Shown one piece after another: positions 22,100 through 33,060 of a DNA stretch of 64,000 bases. The position numbers and the translations under genes were made by a program. The notes beneath the pieces were generated by a model. It did no database searches, had not been told where the DNA came from, and saw only the letters and a list, made by a program, of their open reading frames with translations. Source of the stretch: Acytostelium subglobosum LB1 (lineage: Eukaryota > Evosea > Eumycetozoa > Acytosteliales > Acytosteliaceae); contig NW_012236494.1 of the NCBI RefSeq assembly GCF_000787575.1, positions 1 through 64,000 of the forward strand. The letters are read 5' to 3'. How positions within the stretch are numbered: the first letter of the stretch is position 1; each line of letters begins with the position of its first letter.

Positions 22100-22440
22100 G
22101 GTGTCAATTCAATCAAAATCATTTGATGACCCTGCAAAAATTTGGTCCTCGGCCCCGCTCATAACCTCTGAGCGACAATGAAAATACCCTATGCGAGGAG
22201 GTCCCTCCCTTCTAATAATATCTTTGTCCAATGCATTCTCCTTGATCGTCCAAAGTTAGGTAGGCAAGAGGGCAGGACATACCCCTCCTTGGACGTCCAG
22301 CTCGCGCAATGTCTAGAGGCACACGCTCTGACTTCCAAGGCCAAGTCCATTGACACACAGGAGTAAGGTAATATGTGATGGTAACCCCTGGTCAGGTCAC
22401 ATTGAATGCTCCCAGAGACACTTGTCTTTGTGTGGCGTAC
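22100..22440. other. GC-rich non-coding island with snRNA-like features on the minus strand
   Basis: This stretch is clearly more GC-rich than other intergenic DNA here yet shows no convincing coding frame. Read on the minus strand it has a small hairpin (GCTCA / TGAGC, 22157-22173), then an Sm-like site (AAATTTTTG, 22136-22144), then a terminal hairpin (ATCAAA / TTTGAT, 22112-22127). That is the usual 3' order of spliceosomal snRNAs. A duplicated-sequence relic is the other option. I could not match it to U1, U2, U4, U5 or U6. Confidence 0.3.
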
Positions 22441-22444
22441 AGGG

Positions 22445-25400
22445 TTATTCATTGTTATTAATATTATTGGTAATTGTTGGTTGTTCGTCCAATTGGCTGG
22501 TGCTGGTAGCTGGTTGTTGCTTGTCTGTCTCATCCTCAGTATCATCTGTCGTTGTTGTACTCGCCATCTGGTCCTCTGTATCCTTTATAGTATCCTCTGC
22601 AACGCTGTCATCATTGTTGCTGTTGCTGTTGCTGTTGCTGGAACCATTGTCAACAACAGATGCACTGTTGTTGCTGCTGCTGTTGTTGTGGTTTGTAGAA
22701 ATGCTCTCTCGCTTGTAGAACAAGATATAGGCCTGGCTCTGTAATACATCGCTAAGGGAACAATGACGGTATGTGCTGTCCGACACGTAGTACCACCTGT
22801 CCTGCGAGTCGTCGTAGACGTAGGCGACGTAGTGGCCACTGCCCATGCCACCACTGTGTTCCACAATACCATTGAGTCGGTAACGGTACTGGTCGGAATC
22901 GTGTGATTGATCGGTAAACGCTGTCAGGTCAAGAGTAAGAGGGTACGTTATGTGCTTTCCATTCTTCTGGAATCCATTTCGCACCTGCATGAACCTCTTG
23001 AGGTGAATTGTCAGGTAGGGCGGGGTGTTGGCCAGGAGGTACTGCTTGCTGGCATTCCTTCTTACCACCTCCTCCTCCTGCTGCTTCTTTTTTGTTGTTG
23101 TCGCTGTTGTTGGTGTTGTAACATCGGTTGACTTCTTCTTCTTATTCTTCTTCTTCTTTCCTGCGGCTGGCTTTGCGTCCTCGGCAGTCTCTGGCGATGT
23201 TGGTGATGTCAAGGGTGATGCTGGAGTGATTGGTACTGCAACGGGCTGGGCCTCAGGAATGGCATCGACTTGAGCCTCTGGCTGAGCTGTGACTGTGAGG
23301 CCATCATTGACAGTTGTCTCGATACTTGACACGGTGGGGATGTTGTCGATAGTCTGGACATTGTCGACCTTTTGTTCATCGACCAGTGGCTCAAGGACTT
23401 GATCCTTCCTGTCAAGGATGACTGAGGAGTCATACTCTGGTATGATAACACTGGTGCTGACACCAATATCTTCAATTGTTATGCTGTTGCTGCTGTTGTT
23501 GAGTTTGGCATTCTTGGCATGTGAAGTGCAACGCGAGCAAATGAATCCATTCTCGCCCTCCAGCTTGTCTGGATTTGTGAACTGCATCAGACAGGACAGC
23601 AGAGTGTCCAGTGATCTTGCCTCGGATGGCACGTTCTGTCTCAAATCAATGGCATTAACCTGTACATCCTTGTCCGATGATGACGACGACTCCTTGCCCA
23701 GCTTGACAAACTCCTTCACAATCTTCTGAGCTTGTTGCTCGTCCATAAGAGGCTCGGGGTCCTCTGTGCACTCGTAGTTCTCGATTAGGTTGTACGTTGA
23801 GAGTTGTTGCTCGCTGTGGAATGAGGTATCGATGTCCTTGGTCGTGGTGACGGTGGGAGTGGTTGGATGTGTGCCAGAGTTGTTCAACAATTCAAATTCT
23901 GTCGACACAGACAAGTCGACTGGAGAAGTAGGTCCAACTATCGGAGATGCTGGTGGGGATGGAGTTGATACAGCTGGCTCGACCTTAGTGGATGCAGGTG
24001 TGGGCTCGGGTGCTGGTACTGCAGTGTTATCAGATGTGTGCTCCTTAGCCACAACATCTTTGTCGTCAACGACCCTGGGTGCACTGATGTCAGCACCATC
24101 CTGAGTCTGGGAAGGCGCTGATTGGTCAGACTCTGTTTGGTCTTGTGTTGTGGCTGATGGATCTGCCTTGTTTGCAATGTCAAGACTCAGTTGTTGTTCG
24201 ACGATCCTACTGATCTCCACTTCATCTACGTCCACCAGAGATCCCATGACCATATCGTCTTCAGTGGCCATCTCTTGGGCCAAACGCTCTTGCTCCTTCC
24301 TCTCCTTTGCACGCTGTTTCTTGGCTTGATGCTTTGAAACACGTGGACCACGTGGTCCGTTTGGTACTGTTGTTGACGATGATGCATCTTCTTTGTCATC
24401 CTCATCATAAGGCGGCAGATCGTCAAGAGGTGAGTGTTGCTTGATAACACGATTGACAACGTGAGGCAGTGCACCAGAGTGTGCCGATGATGCCGGGCCG
24501 CTTGGCAATGGCAATGACAGATCAAGGAAGGGCTCGTATGTCTTTGAAACATTTCCACAATGGAAGCATGTGATCACGCTGATCAGGCGTCCACCAAAGA
24601 TTTTGTCAATGTATGTTGGATCGCGCTTGGACTTGGCGGACACTTGTTCCTCAGATATCAGAATGTCCAACAAGCAACGCAGTAACTCGTGTGCATCCTG
24701 CTGTTTGAATCCAAGGAATCTTGGTGATCTATTGTGTTGTCGGGCGCAAGGCAGAGGTGAGAATGATGTTGCGCGACAGAGTATTGATGTAGCTAACTTA
24801 CTTCTTGCTAACAACTGAGAACAATGCACTTGGGGAGATGTGAGGGGTGTGCAACTTGTACATCTTGATCATGAAGTAGTGCATCTCCATTGTGAGTGCC
24901 TCGGTGCAGCGCACGCTGCTGTCCGATGAGCCAGGGAGTACAAGAAGTGCATCGCGCAATGCATTGACATGTGTCAGATTCTGCATAATTGAGTTGAAGA
25001 AGCATGTGTTGCCCAAGTTTGAAAGACCCTTGACGCCGCTGCCAATTGAGTTCTTTGATACCCTTTGCAACTCTGATGTCTCCTTCCTGCGCTCCTCTGC
25101 AAGTGAATGCTCAGCGGTGCCACACATCGAGCACTCCAACTTCAGCTTTGAAACATTGACATTCGTCAAACCGCTCTTCTTCTTTTGTCCAAGATGATAT
25201 TGACTCAGACATCCCTGTTGTGTTACAGCCAGCCAGTCAGTACATGCTCATTGAGCAACAACATTGACACTCAGTTGAAACACTTACAGTGCATATATAT
25301 GCTCCATCGAACAACTTGAGTGTGAGTGTCGTGCCCTTATCATCAATCTCAATGATGACCTGTTGGTCACCCTTGTTATTGGAAGATGAAGCAGATGAAG

Positions 25401-25533
25401 AAGTATCACTCTTTGTACTCTTTGTATTCTTATCTCTCTTATCCTTCTTATCCTGTTGTTGCTTTAGAAGTGCTAATGCTTCCTTCTGCTTGGCTTGCTT
25501 CTTCTTCTTATCCTTTGATGAACCTATACTCAT
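22445..25533 (-). CDS. Ubiquitin-specific protease (USP16/USP45-like)
   Basis: Three exons (25533-25288, 25214-24802 and 24728-22445), 980 residues. USP enzymes remove ubiquitin from proteins. The Cys box is GLSNLGNTCFFNSIMQNL and the His box is GHYVAYVYDD, with LTIHLKRFMQVR and a final WYYVSDSTYR block before YILFYKRES. Zinc-binding Cys pairs are CFHCG and CSRCTSHAK. A ~300-residue low-complexity insertion (Ser/Thr/Pro/Val-rich plus a Lys stretch KKKKNKKKKS) splits the catalytic domain, as in USP16/45. The N-terminus is Lys-rich. A short Cys-containing piece (YICTGCLSQYH) may be the end of a reduced ZnF-UBP domain, which otherwise is missing. The Ser/Asn-rich tail is long. Confidence 0.88.
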
Positions 25534-26055
25534 TCAAAGGTATGTAAGTATGATTCATTCATACTCACTTCCTTCCTTCCTCATTCCCCTACACCTTATA
25601 TAGAGTACATACCCATGTATAGTTATAGGTATGTGTTTGGTATATGTATACTAATATGTATTTGTATGAATTGAGTATGTGATTGACTTTGAATGAATGA
25701 GTGTGATGGTGATGATCAACCCCAATTCTTTCTTTTATGTGTCTCCAACCCAAATGAAGACCTGGAGCATGGAACGAATGAAGAAGTGATTGAAGTAATG
25801 GACAAGAAAGGTAATCACTACCATACTTGGTATGTGTATGTTATATATACATACAATGGAATGTGATAAATAACTTTGATCACTCATACAATCATGTCAT
25901 TATCACTTTCCATCAATCATGGAATAGTGAAAGAGAGAACCAAGAAAGAAGAAGACAAGAAGTCCAAAGAATGTTGTAAAGGGTATTTCCACTCCTAGTT
26001 TATTTGTTGACATAATGGATAAGGGACGTGATTGATTAATCAATGACGTGCGCGC
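25534..26055. other. Intergenic, 522 bp
   Basis: AT-rich spacer between the USP start and the RPL8 stop, with a purine-rich stretch (AAGAAAGAAGAAGAC) near 25945-25965. No gene seen. Confidence 0.5.
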
Positions 26056-27318
26056 TTACTCATCGGAAACCTTTCCTCTCAATCTACCGGTTCTGCGGGC
26101 AGCAATGAGACCAACCTTCTTTCCGGCTGGGTCGTCGCGCTTAGTGGTCGAAGCGTGACCAATGTGCTGATGGTTACCACCACCGTGTGGATGCTCGACT
26201 GGGTTCATAGCAACACCACGCACCTTGGGCCAGTTGTTCTTCTTGACTCTGTACTTGTGGAAGGCACGACCGGCCTTGAGGATTGGCTTGTCGATACGAC
26301 CACCACCAGCGACGATACCGATCATAGCACGGCAAGTGGAGGCGATGTTCTTCTTGGAGCCGGATGGGAGCTTGACACGGGTGACACCCTCGTCAGTGTT
26401 GTGGGAGACGACGGTGGCGTAGTTTCCGGAGCAACGGGCGAGCGAACCACAGTCGCCAACCTTCTCTTCGAGGTTGCAGACGATGGTACCTTCTGGGAGC
26501 TTGCCGATTGGGAGGACGTTGCCGATGGTCAGGGTGGCCTTCTTGCCGGCAAAGACGAACTGGCCGGTGTACATTCCCTCGGGGGCGATGAACAACTGCT
26601 TGTCGTTTCTGAATCTGGTGGTGTCTCTGAAGATGACACGGGCAAGTGGGGCTCCTCTGCCTGGATCGTGGATGATCTCAGAGACCACTCCCTTGATGTA
26701 TCCGTTACGCTCGGCATAGTCGAGTGCGCGGAAGGATGGGGAACCCTTGCGGCCGTGGGTGTGGGCACCAAACACGGAACCAGCTTTACCTTTTCTTTGA
26801 GCTATAATTATGATTATGATTGGTTATCAAACATTATATTAGTTTATGGTCATCTTTCGGTTTCCAGTGAAAAGTGTGATTGTGTTGTGATTGTATGTTT
26901 GTTGTGTTCTGTGTTTCTCGCTCTCGCTCAACGCTACTTCTGCTTCGCGCGCTTCCTTTTGATTCTTTCCTGTATGTGCTCAGTCAGATCAACAACTGGT
27001 GTTCTATCCATTCAAACATGTTCAACTTATAAACTCGTCTTTCGATGCTGTCTGCTGTATCTCCAACCAAAAAAACACATTATCTGATTGAGTCTAGCCA
27101 GTCGTTATCGATTGAAATGAATTCATCGTTTACATGTTTGTTTGTATGTATGTCACCAAGAAGTTGATCGCACCAATCAAGATAAAAAGATAAAGATCGT
27201 CTCGCGAGATTATAGAAGTAGCTGTTTAGTTGAGTCGAGCTGAAACTGAGTTGAATTGAGTTGATGATGTAGCCTTGATGATTGTCAATGACACTGTACC
27301 TCTGATAATACGACCCAT
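26056..27318 (-). CDS. rpl8: 60S ribosomal protein L8 (uL2)
   Basis: Two exons: 27318-27300 (MGRIIR plus one base) and 26801-26056, 254 residues. uL2 is a universal large-subunit protein next to the peptidyl-transferase centre. Sequence is near-invariant: [44 protein letters not shown], and the hallmark [20 protein letters not shown] carrying the conserved His. The single intron (27299-26802, 498 nt) is by far the longest of the ribosomal type here and follows just 19 nt of coding sequence; such introns often hold regulatory sequence or snoRNAs. A long plus-strand open frame over this gene is only its antisense shadow. Confidence 0.97.
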
Positions 27319-27853
27319 GTTAACAACAAATAGGATGGAGGAGGTGATGAATGAAAACGCTGTCGAGCCTCAGCTCAACATAAGTCGTGCTCAAGCTATG
27401 CCATCCCTCGCACAATTTCATTAAAAAAAATAAAAATAAAATCGACAGAACATGAAGAGAATCGACAATCCTTCATTCTCCAATTCACAAAGCTTTTACA
27501 TAATTACGTAAATCACTTTCAAACTGTGTGAGGGTATATCTGTGAGGGTAAGGGTAGGGTAAGTTTGTGTTTGAGATGTGTGTGGGAATGAGTAATATAC
27601 AAGTTTTGATCAAATAAACACACAATGATAACTGATCGATCATATGAATATGTGATAGGATGTACATTCAAGTGTGATTGATTGAATGATGAGATCGGTA
27701 AGTTGGTGTCAATGTACTATTTTAAGTTATGTAAATACAAACCAAGGTTGTGGTCTATCTCAAACTTCCAAGTTGAATCGAACATGTACTTGATTGATTA
27801 ATGGGTTCAAGTGATCACTCATTTACTATCTTTCTTCTTCATTATTATACAAG
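27319..27853. other. Divergent promoter region, RPL8 / JTB-like, 535 bp
   Basis: Shared 5' region of RPL8 (minus) and the JTB-like gene (plus). Contains a poly-A run at 27420-27440 (T tract for RPL8) and a GGGTAAGGGTAGGG stretch near 27537-27560. No further gene recognised. Confidence 0.4.
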
Positions 27854-28402
27854 ATGATTAAATATATAATAATTACAATAATAAATATAATAATATATAT
27901 AAATATAGTATCATCAACTTTTGTACAATATGATTTGTAAGTTCATCAATTTGATCGTAAATGTAATCCAGAAAATATAATATTAATTTAATATTCATTT
28001 TTAAGATATGTTCCAGGTGCTTATGGACCTTTAGATAAACATGGACAACAGGATGATAGATGTATAGATATTCCTGATTCATGTTCAAAATGTGATGATA
28101 CAGAATTGGACTTAACATATTGTTTAGAAACTGGTTATAGATCAATATCAATATGTATAGATGATCAAGGTGATAAAGTGGAGAAGTTTAATTCATGTCC
28201 AAAAGTTGTTGATATCGATATTAATCAATCAACACCAGATATTGGAAAAGGAAATGCACATAGTAGAAGAAATATTATAATATTTACAGAGGTTGGAATT
28301 GTATCAGTATTACTTGTATCATTATATTATGTAAAGGAAAGGAAGAAACTACTGATACAACGTAATAATGAAAGATTAGCCAAACAATTGAATAAAGTAT
28401 AA
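27854..28402 (+). CDS. JTB-like type I membrane protein
   Basis: Two exons (27854-27936 and 28006-28402), 159 residues. Signal peptide (YIIITIINIIIYINIVSS), a Cys-rich luminal domain, one TM (FTEVGIVSVLLVSLYYV) and a basic cytosolic tail (KERKKLLIQRNNERLAKQLN). The cysteine layout C-x5-C-x2-C, then C-x-TGY (YCLETGYRS), C, and a final FNSC resembles human JTB (jumping translocation breakpoint protein; SPC, TGYVEKITC, EFKSC, then a TM and a coiled basic tail). JTB has been linked to mitochondria and cytokinesis. The gene's codons are far more A/T-ending than those of its neighbours. Exon 1 to 2 uses GTAAG / TTTTTAAG. Confidence 0.6.
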
Positions 28403-28557
28403 CAAGTGAATTGTCCCATAAACATTCACTTTCACTCATTTTGTAAACAAAACATCAAAAAAACACAAGTCGCTTCATTATTCGCTCATTCATTCAATTC
28501 AATTCACTCAATTCAATCTCTTACTTATATATTCATACATACATTTATATATACATA

Positions 28558-30141
28558 ATGACAAAGAAGAAGAAAGGAAACGAGAAACCTTATTGTTGGT
28601 ATTGTGAACGTACATTTGATGATGAGAAGATTCTAATCCAACATCAAAAGGCAAGACATTTCAAATGCACGCATTGCAATAGAAAGTTGGCAAGTGCGAG
28701 CGGCATGGTAGTACACGTGCAGACCGTACACAAGGAGGTCTTGACAAAGTATGTTATGTCATGTTAGGCAACAACAAAGCAAACAAACAAGTAGTATACT
28801 AACAAACTTCGTATTTAGGGTACCAAACTCAAAGCCTGGAAGAGAGAGTGTAGAGTTTGAGATCTATGGAATGGAGGGTATACCAGATGATGAGGAACTG
28901 GAGAGAGCAGATAAGAGACAGAGAACTGGTGGTGATGGTAGACAAGGTGATGGTGGTAGACATGGCGATGGTCGACAGGGTGATGGTCGACGAGGTGATC
29001 ATGACTCGGCACCACCTCCACCTCCACCAGGTTATCCAGGATTCATGGCACAAAACATGTAACTATTAACATTGAATGATATGATGATTGATACGATGAT
29101 TGACGTGACGATCAGGCTAGGACAAGAACATGGTTGACGACGGAGGAATGAGCGAAGGCGACCAAATGTATGTTAAACACAGACTAACTTACTTACTCAT
29201 TCATCATGTATAGGCCACCACCACATTGGTTGCCACCTTATGGCGCACCATTCCCACCTCCTGGAATGCCATACCCACCTTATCCTCCACATCCAAATGG
29301 TCCACCTCATGGCATGCCACCAATGCCACACATGAAGTTCCCTCCAATGATGGGCATGGGAATGTTCAAGCCACCACCTGGCATGCCTCCAATGCACATG
29401 CCTCCACCTCCACCAGGTGTCCAGGGCATGCCCGTGATGGGTGGCCCTCCACCACCTCCTCCTCCATCAACACCTCCTCCACCTCCTCCTCCCATCACAA
29501 ACAACAGCAATAACATCAATAGCAATAACAACACAATCAACAGCAGCAACGCATTCAACCATCCGAATGGTCAACACAATGGCTCGACAGAGTCTTACAG
29601 CGATGCGGCACAGCCTCCTCCACCTCCACCTCCAGCAACAAGCACACCGACATCTTTCACCGTGGCTTCGGGGGCAGCAACGAATACTACACCATCCAAG
29701 GCAACAGCGCCAACAAACACTTCCACCATCGTCAAGTCTGCCGCGGCCATCGTGACCACACATAACCAGACACCTGGCACCCACCTAGTCTACACCGAGG
29801 ACAATGTATCAATGGTAAGAAACGTCATCATCAAGTGCATCGCATTGCAATCAATCACTTCTATATACATCTCATGTTCATGTACATTCATTAGAAGAAG
29901 TTGTAGTTGTAGTAGTAGTCGTAGACTCCCTCATTCAAGTGAGGTGGACCAAACGATAAGTTAATCCCTATCTCTCTCTACATATTCACCATCACCATCC
30001 TCACCATTATCACCATCATCACATCATAACTATGCCCCTTTGGACACATCTTACCCTTTGTTACCCTTTCCCAACTCATCATTATAGGAGGAGAAGAGAG
30101 CAATGCTGCCAAGATACTCATCAACCAAGCAGAGGAGCTAG
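28558..30141 (+). CDS. ZNF207/BuGZ-type C2H2 zinc-finger protein
   Basis: Four exons (28558-28748, 28819-29058, 29214-29814 and 30088-30141), 361 residues. The N-terminus [20 protein letters not shown] and [20 protein letters not shown] forms the two fused C2H2 fingers typical of BuGZ, followed by the family block [14 protein letters not shown] Gly/Arg/Asp repeat, long Pro/Met-rich tracts and Asn/Ser/Thr stretches follow. The last exon supplies [10 protein letters not shown], the GLEBS-like motif that binds Bub3. In animals BuGZ promotes kinetochore and spindle assembly through coacervation by its Pro-rich region; that region is present here. The stop comes soon after the GLEBS-like motif, so the animal C-terminal tail is absent or very short. 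Confidence 0.88.
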
Positions 30142-30363
30142 ACCAAGCAACAAGCAATCAATCAATCACATCCCATCCAAGGTTTGTTGTTATTCCATCC
30201 ACTGATTCACTCACGGGGTATGTAGTGCAGCAGCATCATCATCATCATCGTCGTCATCGTCCAAAGAGTACAATACAAGGTCCAGATAGTGGACAACGCT
30301 GGAGTCTGTCCATGGTCATCCAAATGGTATGTTTATCAATAAACAATGTGTCAATAGCAAGAA
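30142..30363. other. Convergent spacer, 222 bp
   Basis: 3' flanks of the BuGZ-like gene (plus) and the ABC1 kinase (minus). The GTC/ATC repeat at 30233-30258 is low-complexity. No gene. Confidence 0.4.
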
Positions 30364-32530
30364 CTACAGCTCCTGAGGTTGTTGCTGCTTCTCCTTTCTT
30401 TGCTGCAACTTTAGAGGATGTTGTTGATGTTGTTGTGATTGTTGTTGTTGTTGTGATTGTTGTGATTGTTGTTCCTGTTCCAGTTGATGTTCCTGTTGCT
30501 GCTGCTGATGTTGTTGTCTCAGTTCTTCATCGTCCAAAGGCTTCCTGGGCCTCACGAGATATCTATAGAACTCGGGTAGAATATATGACGTCTGTCTGTG
30601 GAAGAGGAATGGGATGGCAGCCTTTAACAGACTAAGATTGGGATCCAATTGCTTGCCCAGGCCTTCCAATATGATCGTGCCCATTACCAACGTTGCAAAG
30701 TTACTCTCCAACTTTACATGATACTCGCGCACCAATCCCAGAACCTGGCTCATCAGCTGACCGACATTTATCTCGCTCAGCTTACTATGTTGCACCTTGT
30801 TGAACACCTCTCCCATCTTCTCCTTGAACTCGACTGGTTGTGGTGAGGGGATGCGTCAGTCTTTGTCCTTTATCACGCGATGCCAGCCGGCCATGTATAA
30901 CTTACATATCTCTTGTTCAGAACATCTTGCCTCCCTGGCGTACTTGATGATGAGCTCGGCGCCAGCCTTGCCATTGCCCTTGACTACTTCGGTGAACAAC
31001 TCCTTGAAGTGTGACTTGTCCGTTTGGTCCAACTCTGTGACCAGTCCAACATCCAGCAGTATCAACTTGGGCAACTCCTTCTTGCCATGAAGCAGATCGA
31101 TACGCTTGAGTGTGATCAGGTTGGGATTGGCATATCCACCAACATCCTCGCTGGTGGAGAATTGTGATCTGTGCTGGTGTAGCAGGTGCTGGAGCTGCTG
31201 GGCAACATTCTCGCCAACCGATTGACCTTTGGCATCGCGCACCAACACATTGCCAGGGTGCAGATCTGCGTGGATAAAGTTGTCGACCAACATCATCTGC
31301 ATGTACGCGTCGAGTCCAATGCGCGCCAGCGTTGGGTTGTATGGACTGTTTGTCTTGATGTACTGCATAATTGGTTCGCCCGGCTCGTATGTCTCGACCA
31401 ACACCGTCTTGGACACGAGTGGATAGCATGGTCTGGGGAAGATGACCTCCTTGTTGTGTTTAAAGTTGTGCACAAACGTGTTGAGATGCTCAGCCTCGCG
31501 TTCCAGGTCTGCCTGTTTCATCATCGACTTGCCAAACTCGAGCACCGACTCGGGCAGACTGAGCCACTTCATGCCCGGTATCTTGCTGAACAGCCACATG
31601 GTCGTGTAGATGATTGTAAAGTCCGTCTTGATAAAGTACTCTACCTGGGGATGAAGCACCTTGACGACTACCACCACGCCATCGGGCGTCACTGCCTTGT
31701 GCACCTGGCCAACGGCGCCCGAAGCCATGGGTGTCTCATCAAAGAAGAGGAACAGCTCATCGATGGGCTTGTGGAAGTTGGCCTCAATGCATTGACGTGT
31801 GTACTCAAAGTCGTGCGAGGGGCAGGCATTGTGCAGACGCGCAAAGCGCTCGCACAGCGGCTTGGGGAAGAGGTCTGGCCGCGTGCTGATCCACTGGCCA
31901 AACTTTATCCAGCACGTGCCACTGAACTGCATGGTCTCGAGCAGCAGACTCCACCACAGGTTGTTAACGCCAGGAATGAAGGCCAGTGGGAGAGTGACCA
32001 GCGTCGGCAGCATGATGACGCCCAGCTTGATTAGACGCAGCAGTGTTCTCGTGGTTGAGATGGGTTCCTCTGTGATGGTCCTGATCGCCTCTTCTGGCGT
32101 CAGGATCTTGACTGGCTCTTGATTGAGCGGCTCGCCTACACCTGGCGGTGTGATCAACATTGCAAAATCATTGAGATGTAATAATGGCAATGTACTGCAA
32201 TGACTTGTAGAGTATAATAATGAAGTCAAATCAAAGTCCCTACTCGTTTGAACTGCTGCGCTAGCTGTTGCAATAAGTGCAATGGATCTGAGATGATGAT
32301 TATGTTGTTGATTATGTTGTTGATTGTTACCAGTGTTGTTACCATTATGATGATGTTGATGATGACCATTGTGTTGTTGATGACCATTATGATTCGATTG
32401 TGAATGTGAAGAATGTGAAGAGTATGAATATGATCTCCTTGTCGATGTACCAACAATGTTTGAATGATTATAAGCTCTAAATGCAACACTTGTATTGTTG
32501 TTGAACCCATTGGTTCTTGTGAATAATCTA

Positions 32531-32561
<31 letters not shown>

Positions 32562-32674
32562 CAACATAAGTATGTATCCTCCACCGATGGAATGTACATG
32601 GACGGGTGGAATGGAACCTTGTAATCATACTGTTTAATGAAATGCTGGCCATTGGACCGCAGGTGATTGAACAT
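30364..32674 (-). CDS. ABC1/ADCK-family atypical kinase (ADCK2-like), mitochondrial
   Basis: Modelled as exons 32674-32631, 32527-30906 and 30833-30364, 711 residues. ABC1 (UbiB) kinases such as Coq8 support coenzyme Q synthesis. Family motifs: the KxGQ motif WIKFGQWISTRPDLFP, the Ala-rich-loop equivalent ASGAVGQVH, VVKVLHP, catalytic HADLHPGNV, and LLDVGLV replacing DFG. Motif variants point to the ADCK2 branch. The start MFNHLRSNGQHFIKQ joined to LFTRTNGF (donor CA|GTATGA, ~100-nt intron with CAAT repeats) gives a good mitochondrial presequence. A start at 32652 without this intron is the other model and is less likely. The C-terminus ends in a poly-Gln tail. Confidence 0.85.
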
Positions 32675-33060
32675 CTTTATCTTGCTATGTATGTGTATAT
32701 GAATATAACATTCGTAAGAATGTATTAATGAATGACAATGAATGAATGAATGAATGAATGAATGTATCAATGAATGAAAGCAATAAAGGTGATGATAATA
32801 CACTCACTCGCGCGCGGTTATATAAAGTTGAGTTGAGAGAGTGGGCAGCAATGGATGCCACGCGCAGATTTTGGGCCTGATCATCATCATCATCATCTAC
32901 ACCCTGGGGTAATCTACTTCTCACTCTTTCAAAGCCAGCACTCTGCCATCTAAACACATTAACACACTTCCTTGCTCCCCACTCACAGCCAATGCTGACG
33001 AGGTTTGACCTGATTTGATCAACATCGTCATCATCATAATCTTCTATGTTATCACTATCA
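32675..33060 (-). other. Unresolved coding-like stretch upstream of the ABC1 kinase
   Basis: On the minus strand, 33050-32808 stays open in one frame (an acidic head, then RSNLVSIGCEWGARKCVNVF and RVASIAAHSLNSTLYNRAR) and ends at a good donor (CGA|GTGAGT). Its codons are C/G-rich at third positions near the end. It could join in frame to the ABC1 start exon, be an exon of a small separate gene, or be leader sequence. No start codon was found. Confidence 0.3.

Noticed and set aside
26155-27087. Plus-strand open frame of 310 codons opposite RPL8
   Set aside because: It is the antisense of a highly conserved ribosomal protein exon; Gly/Val/Thr-rich composition mirrors the opposite strand's codons.
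31186-32034. Plus-strand open frame of 282 codons opposite the ABC1 kinase
   Set aside because: Antisense shadow; the kinase motifs lie on the minus strand.
32528-32674. Extended frame reading YDYKVPFHPSMYIPSVED past the ABC1 first exon
   Set aside because: Looks protein-like, but a GTATGA donor and CAAT-rich intron splice the first 14 codons to the kinase frame and give a good mitochondrial presequence; the extension then lies in the intron.
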